Assembly: GCA_948474755.1 (NCBI GenBank)
Contig: CAOLHI010000254.1
Span: 372,001-436,000, forward strand
Origin: Ctenosaura bakeri
Lineage: Eukaryota > Chordata > Lepidosauria > Squamata > Iguanidae
Direction: 5' to 3'
DNA: 64,000 nt
This document shows positions 57,701 through 62,690 of this stretch, piece by piece. Both the position numbers and the translations under genes were made by a program. Each line of letters begins with the position of its first letter. Position 1 is the stretch's first letter. A model generated the notes under the pieces. It searched no databases. It saw only the letters and a program-made list of their open reading frames with translations, and was not told where the DNA came from.

Positions 57701-60619
57701 AGTGTGAAGCAATATATGGTTGAACTCACTTTTCTACAAGGGTTTAATCTATAGACCATGACTGGGCAACTACAGTGGGTTTTGAGGACCAATCACAATG
57801 TTTCTAGACCCTATTGTAGGCCTTATCTTTACTGCTGAATTAAGCAGCAAACCTGGAGAAGCACTTTAAAACAAGAGGGAAATTTTAAACAGATACTCCA
57901 ACTTCACACTCAAATTTAGAAGGAGGCCATATAAACTGCCTTGCAAGCCATATGCTGTCTATGTGCTGCAACACTGCCACATATCAAGTTGTTAATCTTC
58001 AGACTTCTAAAATACGCATAAATCATACTATGGGGTGTTTGGGGTGGCTTTGTTTCTGATAAAGTGTTGCTGCGTTTCTGTGCTTTCTCTTATGGGCACC
58101 ACAATGTTATGGCTTTTTCTACAGGTATCACCATGTTTTCATTTCTGTGAAAAAAAATTCATAAAACATCAAGGGAAAAGCAGAAACAGTGCTATGGATT
58201 TCAGCAACTTTTTGTTACACTTCTCCAGGAAGTAGATCCATCTAATTATGTCGGGTCAGTGAAGTTGTGTAAATGAAAACAAAAGAAAATTAAAACTTTA
58301 TGCTTAAACAGGAAACTCATGCCATTATCTATGTAGTTAAATCACAGAGAGCTAAAGAACTACTTCAGAGTAATGGTAATCTGACTCTTTTTCTTATGAG
58401 TACAAACAGCTTTAAAATATTGAGTGCCACAACAAATCAAGAACAGCTCATCCCTTACAACACTAATCTGCCATTACAACAAATTAATAGTAGAGAGCAA
58501 ACAAGTACAAGGTCACATCCCTTGCAAGATTCTATAATGATCAGCCAGCACTAGTTATATCAAGTATAATCAGCAAATTACTGTACTCTAAATATCAAGA
58601 ACTGCTTTTTCAGACCAGTATCAAAATCTTCAGACAAAAAGTCAGCTACATGGCAAGCTGTTTTAATATCAGGTCTGCAATACTAGAGATTGAAACCTTA
58701 TTTGTCAGGATCAATCTTGCACCCACTAACTTCAGTGAACTCAGTTACACTTACTTCTAATTGGCAAACAGGTAATTGCATCGTTAGTTTCTCCGCAAGA
58801 GTCCTAAGCCAATGTGTTCCTGAATCCAAGTTCCTTTTTTCTTTATTTCAATGTAGCATGATTTTGGCCAACAGTATCTGACATCTAAATGTTACTACAG
58901 TATGCATTCTTGACTTATTTTATTTGTAACTTCTTCATCAAACTTAGTGCAGCAAGAGTGGTGTGCTGTTGGCCTGGTACTTCCAGATATTGTTTCTGAC
59001 TATGCTGACTAGGATTTATGGGAGTTGCAGTCTTGCAGTATCTGCAGGTCCGCACAATTCCCTGTACTGGAGGTACTTTCAAAGGCATTTCTTGGTAGGT
59101 GAGAAGACTGGCCACAGAAGATGTAAGGCAAGAAAGGGGGATGATTTCATCAAATTTGATAAGCTGTGCTAATAGTGTACTAGAGGTACACTACTGGTTA
59201 AAGGGGATAGAGTATAAATCACTCTCAACTGCACAGTTATTTAAATAAAAGGACAAGAACCTTTAAAAGTTTCTCCAATGCTCTTCAGGTTTGTTTTTAT
59301 GGATGCTTTTAATTACACTCTGATGTAATGGAGCAGGTGAAAAACAGTCCTCAGCTGTTATTATTACAAGGGTTTTCCATTCCAGAGACTCAAAACAATC
59401 AACATCTATAAGGTATACTTAATTTAACTTATCAGCTACATATGAAACAACTGCCTTGGTTGCAGCCTAAGTAAAACTGAATTGTGTTGTTTCGTGGACA
59501 GAGGGAATCAGCATATATATAAAAATTATACTTGCTTTTCTCTGTTCATCATCTTTGCAGTTCTGAAGTTTTTCATCAAAGAGCTAAAGAAAGAAAAAAG
59601 ACAGTAACAAACAAACTGCTAGTGGAGCTTTTAAAAATTCAAACAGGACAATCAATTCTTTTTAAGATGTGCTTTAGAATCTGTTGTCCAAAAATAATTT
59701 ATCTTATAGTGCCTAATGAGAAAATTCTCTAACAACCAGTGTTCTTAATGACAACTGATTCACACTCATCAGAAACCAACTGTTTTCTTTCCTTCTAAAA
59801 CCCATCATAGTACTTTGTTTGGGCATTCCAATATTATGAGATGACACTTGAAAAGCCAAAGAATTAACATAGAGTTACAGTGATCTTGCTTACCTCTTTC
59901 CTCCTACCTATTCCAAGTCAAGAAGACATCCTAGCTAGAGATCTTTTGAACCCTTCTTAAGAAATAAAAAAGGGCTGACTATAAAGTACTTTAATCCTCC
60001 ATACTACAAAAAAGAATCTTTCACATTTTTACTTCTCAAACACCTGTTCCAACATTCTACTGATAAATCACACGAATAATAACGGACAAGATTTCTGTTA
60101 CAAGCTGGAGAAGGGCAACATCTCTAATACAGCAGACATATATACCATGGCTGCAGTAGTGTTTCTTGTAGCAAACATATAAAAATGCAGACTATAGAGC
60201 ATGTCTGTGCACAAAGCTATGAAATGGCCATGACTCCTCTAGGTGTGTACAAGGGAGTTTACATTACTATATCTGTCATACATAGTTCTGTTTGTTTTTG
60301 GTGGCATAGGCAAATGTATCTACAAATATACGAAATATGGAGCTTCTATTAAAATGTCTGAAGTCTACTTAACAACTAGAACAAGGATCAAGATGAACTG
60401 AGTTCAGGAATTTCAGCATTGGTAGCGTTTCATAATATTTTCATTTTTATTGGGGGAAACTGGTGTACATTTACTACTAAATCAATTAAATTCGTGGTAT
60501 AACTGGTATAACATTTAACATACCTTTAATTGGTCTATCAAAATTTGTAAATAGGCATCAGCTTCTGTAAGTTTTTTATCAAAATCTTGGACAGTTGGAA
60601 CAAATCCAGGATCCACACC
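6637..60619 (-). CDS. OSBPL9: Oxysterol-binding protein-related protein 9 (ORP9), exons downstream of the PH domain
   Basis: Nineteen exons on the - strand join without a frame break into about 619 residues. ORP9 is a lipid-transfer protein at ER-Golgi/trans-Golgi contact sites that exchanges phosphatidylserine and PI4P and partners with ORP11. Visible parts in order: a coiled-coil segment ([16 protein letters not shown]), a Ser/Thr/Pro-rich linker, an FFAT motif (EFYDADE after an acidic tract) for binding VAP proteins of the ER, then the ORD with its lid/entry segment ([12 protein letters not shown]), the family signature [29 protein letters not shown] and the C-terminal helix rich in Glu/Arg ([17 protein letters not shown]). 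It ends [10 protein letters not shown]. The N-terminal PH domain (roughly 117 residues in the human protein as I recall it) is absent from the window. Introns range from 84 bases to 19.2 kb; the largest holds nested DIRS elements. Confidence 0.95.
6796..6931 (-). CDS. OSBPL9: OSBPL9 exon, C-terminal charged helix
   Basis: One base plus 45 codons ([13 protein letters not shown]...KEIPWETR); acceptor CTTAG, donor GTAAG. It encodes the Arg/Glu-rich helix at the end of the ORD. Confidence 0.95.
7259..7350 (-). CDS. OSBPL9: OSBPL9 exon, ORD
   Basis: 30 codons plus two bases ([20 protein letters not shown]...EYESR), acceptor CTTTAG, donor GTAAGA. Confidence 0.94.
7757..7835 (-). CDS. OSBPL9: OSBPL9 exon, ORD
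   Basis: One base plus 26 codons ([17 protein letters not shown]...KYATG), acceptor CTTAG, donor GTAAAT. GEWNG is a conserved ORD strand. Confidence 0.94.
7996..8136 (-). CDS. OSBPL9: OSBPL9 exon, ORD
   Basis: Encodes [13 protein letters not shown]... to [15 protein letters not shown], with one split base at the start and two at the end; acceptor CACAG, donor GTAAGT. The acceptor closes the short GC-AG intron. Confidence 0.94.
8230..8293 (-). CDS. OSBPL9: OSBPL9 exon followed by a GC donor
   Basis: 64 bases encode (G)[20 protein letters not shown](R). The acceptor is TTGCAG. The donor reads GAG|GCAAGT, a GC rather than GT start, and no nearby GT keeps the frame. The following intron is only 93 bases. 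Confidence 0.92.
8294..9414 (-). other. OSBPL9 intron with palindromic repeat
   Basis: A 1.1 kb intron. Apart from the MITE-like repeat at 8718-8832, no feature was recognised. Confidence 0.5.
8718..8832. repeat. Palindromic MITE-like repeat (copy 1)
   Basis: The left part GTGGCCCCTCAGATG is mirrored by a degraded inverted copy at the right, with a central spacer. Related copies lie at 49525-49646 and 58958-59058. The structure suggests a non-autonomous DNA transposon; the family was not identified. Confidence 0.45.
9415..9525 (-). CDS. OSBPL9: OSBPL9 exon, ORD
   Basis: Encodes (I)[36 protein letters not shown]. Acceptor TTTAAG at 9531-9526; donor GTATGT. An alternative CAG six bases further in would drop the conserved I-S-A, so the upstream acceptor was chosen. 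Confidence 0.93.
9735..9819 (-). CDS. OSBPL9: OSBPL9 exon with the ORP signature EQVSHHPP
   Basis: 28 codons plus one base ([20 protein letters not shown]...). EQVSHHPP at 9736-9759 is the fingerprint of all oxysterol-binding-protein-related proteins; its two His residues bind the PI4P headgroup in structures of the family. Acceptor TTTCAG, donor GTAAGT. Confidence 0.96.
10390..10910 (-). mobile_element. CR1 LINE fragment, ORF2 C-terminus and 3' region
   Basis: The - strand reads [27 protein letters not shown], the typical end of a CR1 ORF2 (LEKRRLRGDLI...YLKGG in better copies), then the 3' portion. Several frames are broken. Confidence 0.7.
11300..14225 (+). mobile_element. Degenerate CR1 LINE, ORF2 remnant with 3' end
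   Basis: The clearest part is 13699-14013: [11 protein letters not shown], then HAERKANKI and [25 protein letters not shown], the C-terminus of CR1 ORF2. The 3' end follows at 14040-14225, with the usual text (CTGCCTCACAGGGTGGTAGA, then TTGGACTAGATGGCCCTTAC) ending in a short imperfect repeat. Upstream 12240-13690 keeps pieces of RT-coding sequence but no long frame. The 5' limit is uncertain. Confidence 0.75.
14354..14528 (-). CDS. OSBPL9: OSBPL9 exon, ORD
   Basis: One base plus 58 codons ([20 protein letters not shown]...EQEDST) including KPYNPILGE, a conserved ORD motif lining the lipid pocket. Acceptor CTCTAG, donor GTTAGT. Confidence 0.95.
14687..14772 (-). CDS. OSBPL9: OSBPL9 exon, ORD lid
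   Basis: 28 codons plus two bases ([28 protein letters not shown]). LPTFILE-type sequence begins the ORD pocket entrance. Acceptor CCTTAG, donor GTATTC. Confidence 0.95.
15902..15969 (+). pseudogene. Truncated U2 snRNA retropseudogene with target-site duplications
   Basis: Bases 15917-15952 match the first 36 bases of U2 snRNA (ATCGCTTCTC, then AGCCTTTTGGCTAAGATCAA, then GTGTAG), with one change (CTCAGCC for CTCGGCC). The copy stops there, without the branch-point-pairing region and without a poly(A) tail. It is flanked by near-identical 15-base repeats (15902-15916 and 15955-15969, one mismatch), the mark of LINE-mediated insertion. It cannot make a functional U2. Confidence 0.85.
16142..16708 (+). 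repeat. Solo LTR candidate A
   Basis: It begins TGTGAC and ends AACACA, carries a TATA-like TTATATAAAG near 16280 and AATAAA near 16640, and has no flanking coding region. Related in layout and in an internal block (GTCAGAAAGTGTGAC) to the sequence at 40936-41481. No clear target duplication was seen, so the ends are approximate. Confidence 0.5.
17512..17846. mobile_element. MITE interrupted by a SINE
   Basis: The left arm (17515-17582, ACTGTATTCGCCAGCATACA) and the right arm (17750-17846) are inverted copies around GTATAAGAC/GCACCCCC blocks. This gives terminal inverted repeats typical of a small DNA transposon. A tRNA-type SINE splits it. Confidence 0.6.
17583..17750 (+). mobile_element. 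tRNA-derived SINE
   Basis: Contains a Pol III B box (GGTTGTGAGTTCGATCC near 17594), then the familiar squamate SINE body (TGACTCAGCCTTCCATCCTT, then GGTAAAATGAGTACCCAGCT) and a tail with TGTAAACCACTTAGAGAG. The A box region is truncated or diverged. Confidence 0.75.
18057..18175 (-). CDS. OSBPL9: OSBPL9 exon, linker to ORD
   Basis: Two bases plus 39 codons ([39 protein letters not shown]); an acidic linker then the start of the ORD. Acceptor TTACAG, donor GTAAGA. Confidence 0.95.
18399..18511 (-). CDS. OSBPL9: OSBPL9 exon, Ser/Thr-rich linker
   Basis: 37 codons with one split base at each end ([29 protein letters not shown]...). Acceptor CCACAG, donor GTAAGA. Low complexity, likely disordered and phosphorylated. 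Confidence 0.92.
18512..19459 (-). other. OSBPL9 intron segment, nothing recognised
   Basis: First part of a 1.66 kb intron. No exon, RNA gene or repeat could be assigned. Confidence 0.4.
19463..20116. mobile_element. Tigger-like non-autonomous element with minisatellite core
   Basis: The outer parts read as imperfect inverted ends: left ACAATGGGCCCCTTCACTTT then CACAAGGGC, right AATTTGTGAGGGTCAAACCC then a CAGTCC-type end on the reverse strand. The left arm also matches the element at 52605-53055. Ends of this form resemble pogo/Tigger-derived MITEs; no transposase is present. Confidence 0.5.
19620..19960. repeat. Minisatellite, about four units of roughly 80-85 bases
   Basis: Each unit has a CCTTCCTTTCCCC block, AGAGCTCCC, then CATGCAAAA and a GGGAACAGGGGTGGA block. 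The repeats give long spurious open frames on both strands; none looks like a real gene. Confidence 0.65.
20170..20329 (-). CDS. OSBPL9: OSBPL9 exon with FFAT motif
   Basis: 52 codons with two split bases at each end ([20 protein letters not shown]...SSPKRCL). EFYDADE at 20208-20228, preceded by SSSED, fits the FFAT consensus (EFFDAxE with acidic flank) that binds VAPA/VAPB and tethers ORP9 to the ER. Acceptor TTACAG, donor GTAAGT. Confidence 0.95.
20330..21228 (-). other. OSBPL9 intron, nothing recognised
   Basis: A 0.9 kb intron with no assignable repeat or gene. Confidence 0.4.
21229..21333 (-). CDS. OSBPL9: OSBPL9 exon, linker
   Basis: Encodes (E)[20 protein letters not shown]...TPTPNST(G), acceptor TTTTAG, donor GTACAG. 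A 19.2 kb intron separates it from the preceding exon at 40534. Confidence 0.93.
22397..22813 (-). pseudogene. Tyrosine recombinase relic of the old DIRS element
   Basis: 138 residues without stops. [19 protein letters not shown] matches the active-site Arg region of the young copies ([19 protein letters not shown]). The Cys/His part with HxxR and Tyr is in another frame or lost. Confidence 0.75.
23564..23947 (-). pseudogene. RNase H relic of the old DIRS element
   Basis: Stop-free stretch with [20 protein letters not shown], matching [19 protein letters not shown] of the young copies (RNase H Asp motif), then a degraded [12 protein letters not shown] region. Confidence 0.75.
25139..25360 (-). 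pseudogene. RT relic of the old DIRS element
   Basis: The frame reads [20 protein letters not shown] and [18 protein letters not shown], matching [20 protein letters not shown] and [18 protein letters not shown] of the intact family, with the catalytic Asp region altered. Confidence 0.75.
26829..27012. repeat. DIRS copy 1 left terminus and inverted repeat
   Basis: It starts GAACAGGTTGCTTACC. The first 58 bases are found inverted in the internal complementary region. The part from about 26887 (CTAGGAGCTTTAGCGCCTGC) is the inverted copy of 32756-32882. Confidence 0.9.
27068..27163. repeat. DIRS copy 1 internal complementary region
   Basis: The left half (27068-27125) is the reverse complement of the element's left end; the right half (27126-27163) is the reverse complement of its right end. 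Together they spell the two termini joined head to tail, the template by which DIRS elements are thought to complete a circular DNA. Confidence 0.92.
27201..28544 (-). CDS. DIRS copy 1 tyrosine recombinase
   Basis: Open frame of 447 residues. The first 115 or so overlap the end of the RT ORF in another frame and are probably not all used; the recombinase proper starts near [15 protein letters not shown]. It has a SAM-like N-terminal core-binding part, then the catalytic set: Arg in [17 protein letters not shown] (HxxR) in [11 protein letters not shown], Trp in VATWSQPS and the nucleophile Tyr in FVRHYRLD. It would join the circular DNA to the target in place of an integrase. No stop or frameshift seen; this is the best preserved ORF of copy 1. 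Confidence 0.9.
   Translation of the reverse strand: MSPILFQSGPRSCLHRGRFPVSVDQGTPLRFPAVPAARPDNIEDPRRPSRRDPGSPVLAEATLVRTPATSRTRRPAPVATDTGPALPLRQPSPPSGPATPGPPCLEDIALDDPVLGTVLVATRKESTRRNYQYKWRRFLTFANERSEPVLPAGFSTVLHFLLHLRQQGLAFPSLKVYLSAIVAYQPPRSAASAFFRNDTVKRFLKGLHHLYPPVSPPLPPWSLSLVLSQLTKPPFEPMATSDDRLLTMKTAFLVAVTSARRAGEITALRSDEPFTVFHRDKVVLRPDISFLPKVVSSFHLNQDIILPAFFPNPTTPLERSLHSLDVRRAVAFYMDRTASFRQMPHLFVCYGRRRKGLKVSTQRFSKWVVRTIQLAYELARKPPPVLLRAHSTRAVATSAAVLRGVDLHELCRVATWSQPSTFVRHYRLDCRSRRDARFGREVLASVL
28214..30127 (-). pseudogene. DIRS copy 1 RT-RNase H-MT ORF with one premature stop
   Basis: A single frame apart from TGA at 29678-29680, where copy 2 has an Arg codon (CGA to TGA, a CpG transition) directly before the first RT catalytic motif. 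Domains in order: [11 protein letters not shown] and FASIDL (RT motif A), [12 protein letters not shown] (motif B), [11 protein letters not shown] (motif C with the Asp pair), then RNase H ([58 protein letters not shown]), then a region with FDLFATREN and AFPPFPLL resembling the DIRS methyltransferase domain. The frame has no clear ATG and begins in a +1 overlap with the gag stop. Confidence 0.9.
30129..32581 (-). pseudogene. DIRS copy 1 gag-like ORF, multiply broken
   Basis: It starts at ATG 32581 ([19 protein letters not shown]) with a Cys/His cluster ([17 protein letters not shown]). The frame changes near 32272, meets TAA at 31648-31650 and a one-base insertion near 31112, and ends with TGA at 30129-30131. 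Content: a Lys-rich run, an Arg/Ser/Pro-rich tract (about 31450-31900), an acidic segment, then a helical C-terminal part ([23 protein letters not shown]). The intact counterpart is best read from copy 2. Confidence 0.85.
32755..32911. repeat. DIRS copy 1 right terminus and inverted repeat
   Basis: Inverted partner of 26887-27012, then a short outer end finishing ACCACGAAGAAGAA. Confidence 0.88.
32912..33804 (-). pseudogene. Spacer between young copies: gag relic of the old DIRS element
   Basis: 893 bases that belong to the older DIRS gag, with Ser/Pro-rich and Gly-rich stretches and no open frame of note. Its presence shows that the two young copies entered at two separate points. Confidence 0.7.
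33805..33988. repeat. DIRS copy 2 left terminus and inverted repeat
   Basis: Same start (GAACAGGTTGCTTACC) and inverted repeat as copy 1; partner at about 39720-39850. Confidence 0.9.
34045..34142. repeat. DIRS copy 2 internal complementary region
   Basis: Reverse complement of the left end joined to the reverse complement of the right end. At the join copy 2 has one more TTC-type step than copy 1 and matches its own right end exactly. Confidence 0.92.
34178..35116 (-). pseudogene. DIRS copy 2 tyrosine recombinase, broken by an early stop
   Basis: The catalytic part is open (Arg in [15 protein letters not shown], Tyr in RHYRLD), but TGA at 35114-35116 replaces the Arg codon after NYQYKW (CGA to TGA). 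Translation could only restart within the domain. Confidence 0.88.
35191..37103 (-). pseudogene. DIRS copy 2 RT-RNase H-MT ORF with a one-base deletion
   Basis: The start ([13 protein letters not shown]) is in one frame up to about 36943, where GGAATATC of copy 1 is GGATATC; after that the frame runs open to the stop at 35191. All RT motifs are present, including [11 protein letters not shown] and [11 protein letters not shown], plus RNase H ([26 protein letters not shown]) and the AFPPFPLL region. The 608-residue open frame starting at 37017 has a spurious N-terminus from the shifted frame. Confidence 0.92.
37105..39554 (-). pseudogene. DIRS copy 2 gag-like ORF with Cys/His cluster and RS-rich tract
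   Basis: ATG at 39554 begins [19 protein letters not shown], followed by CLFC and HNIRTCPIC pairs that look like a zinc-binding unit. A frame change near 39250 separates this part from a long open frame that runs to TGA at 37105. That frame holds, in order: Lys-rich run (39060-39110), acidic SDDEIED, a tract of RS/SR/SP dipeptides (about 38420-38880) very like an SR splicing-factor domain, an acidic Ser segment, and a helical C-terminal half with conserved [20 protein letters not shown]. The protein presumably packages element RNA; that role is inferred from position. Confidence 0.85.
39720..39877. repeat. DIRS copy 2 right terminus and inverted repeat
   Basis: Inverted partner of the left terminus (TTGCTCGGCGGGAGGAGCAT and onward), ending ACCACGAAGAAGAA before old-element sequence. 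Confidence 0.88.
40534..40627 (-). CDS. OSBPL9: OSBPL9 exon after the coiled coil
   Basis: 31 codons plus one base ([20 protein letters not shown]...). Acceptor CCACAG, donor [19 protein letters not shown] is conserved in ORP9. It lies 150 bases from the old DIRS element's right end. Confidence 0.95.
40936..41481 (+). repeat. Solo LTR candidate B
   Basis: Runs from TGTGACAG to ATCACA, so the ends are inverted (TGTGA...TCACA). A TATA-like CTATATAAG lies near 41090 and TTTTAATAAA near 41390. It shares layout and an internal GTCAGAAAGTGAGAC block with 16142-16708. No internal coding region; no clear target duplication. Confidence 0.55.
41482..44387 (-). other. OSBPL9 intron segment, mostly unassigned
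   Basis: AT-rich intron. 41640-42000 and 43090-43470 have the look of old dispersed repeats (the latter with GGGGTGGGGAAACTGCAGCC), but I cannot name families. An A13 run lies near 43736. Confidence 0.35.
44388..47268 (-). mobile_element. Third DIRS relic, internally deleted
   Basis: The left end (GCTTGCCTGTTGCTGTGGTT) resembles the DIRS left terminus. On the - strand, [11 protein letters not shown] (about 44930-44970) matches [11 protein letters not shown], and [22 protein letters not shown] (45700-45830) matches [22 protein letters not shown] of the RT. The right end near 47220-47268 resembles the right terminus. The recombinase and internal complementary region, normally next to the left end, appear to be missing. 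Length is less than half of a full element. Confidence 0.65.
47269..48034 (-). other. OSBPL9 intron segment, nothing recognised
   Basis: No gene or assignable repeat seen. Confidence 0.35.
48035..48130. repeat. Dispersed amniote repeat fragment
   Basis: Text of the type GTTAGTCTCTTGCATC...AAAGAGTCCAAAGGCAC...TTTCACTGGATGC recurs widely in amniote genomes as I recall; the family name is not assigned. Confidence 0.4.
48360..48960 (+). mobile_element. L2-like LINE 3' fragment
   Basis: The order of blocks (AAACAAGATGGAGGTATTAC, then CAGACGACGGTAATGGCCAG, then GTTCAGAATGTAGCTGCAAG, then CTTCGCTGGTTAAC) is like the 3' part of L2-type LINEs. No frame is preserved. Confidence 0.5.
49060..49140 (-). 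mobile_element. CR1 LINE 3' end
   Basis: Reverse of the CR1 3' consensus: on the - strand it reads GCATGGTAGGGGGTTGGTCT, then TCTTCCATCTCTATGATTCT. Only the last 80 bases or so are present. Confidence 0.75.
49525..49646. repeat. Palindromic MITE-like repeat (copy 2)
   Basis: GTGGCCCTCCAGATGTTG on the left is matched in inverse by CAACATCTACAGGTCCTCAC on the right; the best preserved of three copies. Confidence 0.55.
49647..51079 (-). other. OSBPL9 intron segment, nothing recognised
   Basis: AT-rich with no assignable element. Confidence 0.35.
51080..51306. mobile_element. Tigger-like terminal fragment
   Basis: ACAGTGGGCCCACTGTATAT, GGAACCCCCATGAATATC and GGAGGGTCCATTGTAT at the other end form imperfect inverted ends of the pogo/Tigger MITE kind. 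Confidence 0.5.
51771..51795. repeat. (TGTA)n microsatellite
   Basis: Six tandem TGTA units. Confidence 0.9.
52273..52490 (+). mobile_element. 5S-rRNA-derived SINE with BovB-like tail
   Basis: 52273-52384 follows 5S rRNA in order: CACCCTGAAGGCACAAGGTC, CATCTGTTCTTGGAAGCTAA (5S has GATCTCGGAAGCTAA), TTAGTACTTAGTTGGGGAAC and GGAATACCAG. It continues into a non-5S body (GAGTATTTCTTGCCTAAGAT) and a tail (AGTTGGCAGGAAACTTGAAA) like the 3' end shared by BovB LINEs and squamate SINEs, ending in (ATT)n. Too diverged to be a working 5S gene. Confidence 0.8.
52605..53055. mobile_element. Tigger-like element, second relative
   Basis: The left arm (CAGGACCCTTGCAAAAGTGG) matches 19500-19525; the right arm (AATCCATGAAAGTCAAACCC then ACAAATGTGGAGGGCC) is its rough inverse. 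The interior is GC-rich and unlike the minisatellite of the other copy. Confidence 0.5.
53056..53500 (+). repeat. Possible third LTR-like fragment
   Basis: Purine-rich sequence with repeated AGTCAG/AGTTAG steps and a T-rich end similar in style to the two LTR candidates, but no clear ends or TATA box. Weak. Confidence 0.25.
53670..53965 (-). mobile_element. RTE/BovB LINE fragment, ORF2 C-terminus
   Basis: On the - strand: [12 protein letters not shown], then [20 protein letters not shown] and [16 protein letters not shown], the end of a BovB reverse transcriptase ORF (MLGKIEG...RWLDGI...DREAWRAAVHGVAKS in ruminant copies). Confidence 0.75.
53966..56312 (-). other. OSBPL9 intron segment, nothing recognised
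   Basis: AT-rich intron with no exon-like or repeat-like sequence that I can name. Confidence 0.35.
56313..56363 (-). CDS. OSBPL9: OSBPL9 exon, coiled coil
   Basis: 17 codons ([17 protein letters not shown]), acceptor CCTCAG, donor GTAAGT. Confidence 0.94.
56793..56822 (-). CDS. OSBPL9: OSBPL9 micro-exon, coiled coil
   Basis: Ten codons ([10 protein letters not shown]), acceptor TTGCAG, donor GTAAGT. At 30 bases it is the shortest internal exon seen. Confidence 0.92.
56823..59535 (-). other. OSBPL9 intron of GC-AG type
   Basis: A 2.7 kb intron with donor GCAAGT and acceptor TTGCAG. It contains the third palindromic repeat (58958). Otherwise nothing recognised. Confidence 0.6.
58958..59058. 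repeat. Palindromic MITE-like repeat (copy 3)
   Basis: GGCCTGGTACTTCCAGATAT on the left, GTATCTGCAGGTCCGCAC on the right, with GGAGTTGCAGTC inside; the most diverged copy. Confidence 0.45.
59536..59583 (-). CDS. OSBPL9: OSBPL9 exon, coiled coil, followed by a GC donor
   Basis: 16 codons ([16 protein letters not shown]), acceptor CTTTAG. The donor reads AAA|GCAAGT; only this GC site keeps QRK-KIE in frame as in ORP9. Confidence 0.92.
59584..60523 (-). other. OSBPL9 intron, nothing recognised
   Basis: No assignable element. Confidence 0.4.
60524..60619 (-). CDS. OSBPL9: OSBPL9 exon after the PH domain
   Basis: 32 codons ([25 protein letters not shown]...DQLK), acceptor ATACAG, donor GTATGT. 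In phase 0 at both ends, so it can follow either the PH-encoding exon or the candidate first exon at 63563. Confidence 0.95.
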
Positions 60620-62240
60620 CTGTATAAATACAAAACAAAATCAAACACATAATATTTGAACATGTCTTATTGAAAGAGTACATAAGATACTATTTGCTAA
60701 TTCCTCAATCATTCATGCAACAGCAGTCAGCAACTGAGAGTCAGAAAATAAATTGCTTAGAAACACTTTTAACAATATAAAAAGTAAAGCATTATAATTT
60801 GGTGCAGACATAAATGAAAACAGTAGAATTATTAAAGAACACTGCATGGAAAGGAGTCTTTGTAGCACCATTCTGGTGCTTTGGAACTATATTCTGGAAT
60901 GGTTAACTGTTTTGTCAGATGGCTCATAGGTAAGTATCATCTAGAGACACTCTCCTACATAAGTCTCCTTGCAAAACAGAGTCTGACTCATGAATTCTCA
61001 AACTGCATTAAATAGAAGAAGTATTCCAGCACAGGCTTATAAACACAGCTTTATTTGTGTTTGCTCCAAAACAGCCACAAGCACTGTCAACTTCTTTTAA
61101 CACGGATGCAAGGTTAAACAAGTCATTACCTGATTAAGAAACAAAATATTGCACAGAATAGAATATAATCTATGAAGTTCCGTAAGCAGACCTCTAACAG
61201 ATCCCTTAGATTAGGAACAGATAGGAAAGAGGAAATTTAAGTACTCCAGGCCTCTTGATTTTACATGGTAAGCAGACAAAAAGACAGACAAATTCACTAC
61301 ATTTTCATAAGCAATTACTAAGTTTCTATTTAGACATTTTAAACATCACTTCAACATTCAAACTATTTAACAATAAAAGCACTTCAATGCAAAAGACTGA
61401 AGGAATAAGAGCAGCTAAACAGGAAACCCCTTTCCAATCAGTCTTCTCACTCTCCTACTTCTAGCAGCCATCTTGCTTCCACACAGAAAAGGTGTTAAGA
61501 GGTGTAACACCCTAGTGATGTTTGCTTGAAATTCGGTATCTCAATTATATAATATAATCATTGAATACCGATATTGGCATTCTATATCACAAAGAGGATT
61601 TAAATATTAGTTTTTTAAGACAGAGTATTGGTTTTGTAAAAAATAATATAATCTTGCTAACATTTCCATTCCATTAATTTTAGTGAGATTTTCATTCTCC
61701 TGGTGAGATTAATGGCATTTTAAACAGCATATATTCTATTAGATTTTAAATGTCTTGTCCACAATCCAACAATGTCACAACACTATACAAGCTTTTTATT
61801 GTTTGGCTTTTCAACCAAGTATACTGGGGCCATCTTAAAATCTCATGTTTCATTAGAAAGCAATTCTAACTAACCAGGTTCTACAGAAAAGAACCTAACA
61901 AGCTCACTAATCACACTTGTGATTCAGCTGACAGGACATATTAGGACAAATGACACAAAATGCACTGATTACCTCCAAAGCATCAAAGAAATGCACACAG
62001 CACTCAAAACTGCCACAGAACACAGACTAAATAAGATCTCCAATGTGACTCAACTATAACACTCTCACATGAAATGAATATATGAATACACGTATCTTCT
62101 TAAGGAAGATACGTTTTAGTTTAGTGATGTTCAAATTCCACAGAGTATGGTATGGTCCTTAACAAGTGGATTTATATACTCATTTCATGCGAGATCAGCA
62201 TGGGCTATCCCACTAGATTATAATCTTTGCTGTTCTTGTT
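60620..62240 (-). other. OSBPL9 intron segment, nothing recognised
   Basis: I searched the - strand for a PH-domain exon and saw none. Confidence 0.4.
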
Positions 62241-62244
62241 AATT

Positions 62245-62690
62245 GCTGCCAAGCAGAGTTTGATTTATGGCAACTCTATGAATGAGGGATCTTCAAGTCA
62301 TCCTGTTAGCAAGAGCCCTGCTCAGATCTTACAAACTCAGGGCTGTGGCTTCTTTGACTGATAATATAATGTGGTCTGCCTCTTTTTCTAATGTCTTCCA
62401 CCTTACCAAACATTACTGTCTTTCCTGATGAATGCTGTCTTCTAGTGATACATCCAAACTTTGATGGTCTCAGTTTAGTCATTTTGGTTTCTAGAGAGAG
62501 TTCAGATTTGATTTGCTCTAATATCCATTCGAGTTTTTGGCAGTCCACTATACCTGCACAACTCTTGTTCAACACCACGTTTCAAATGAGTCCATTCTCT
62601 TCCTATCAGCTTTAGTCACAGTGCAGTTTTCACAACCATACACAGAAATCAGAAAGACAATGGCACTGATAATCCTGACTTTAGTATAAC
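62245..62690 (-). mobile_element. RTE/BovB LINE fragment, ORF2 C-terminus
   Basis: - strand text matching the BovB ORF2 end: a DRKRMDSFET-type block, then FGCITRRQHSSGKTVMFGKV and EDIRKRGRP, with several stops. The 3' end at low coordinate reads GTTGCCATAAATCAAACTCT, as in BovB tails. Confidence 0.75.
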
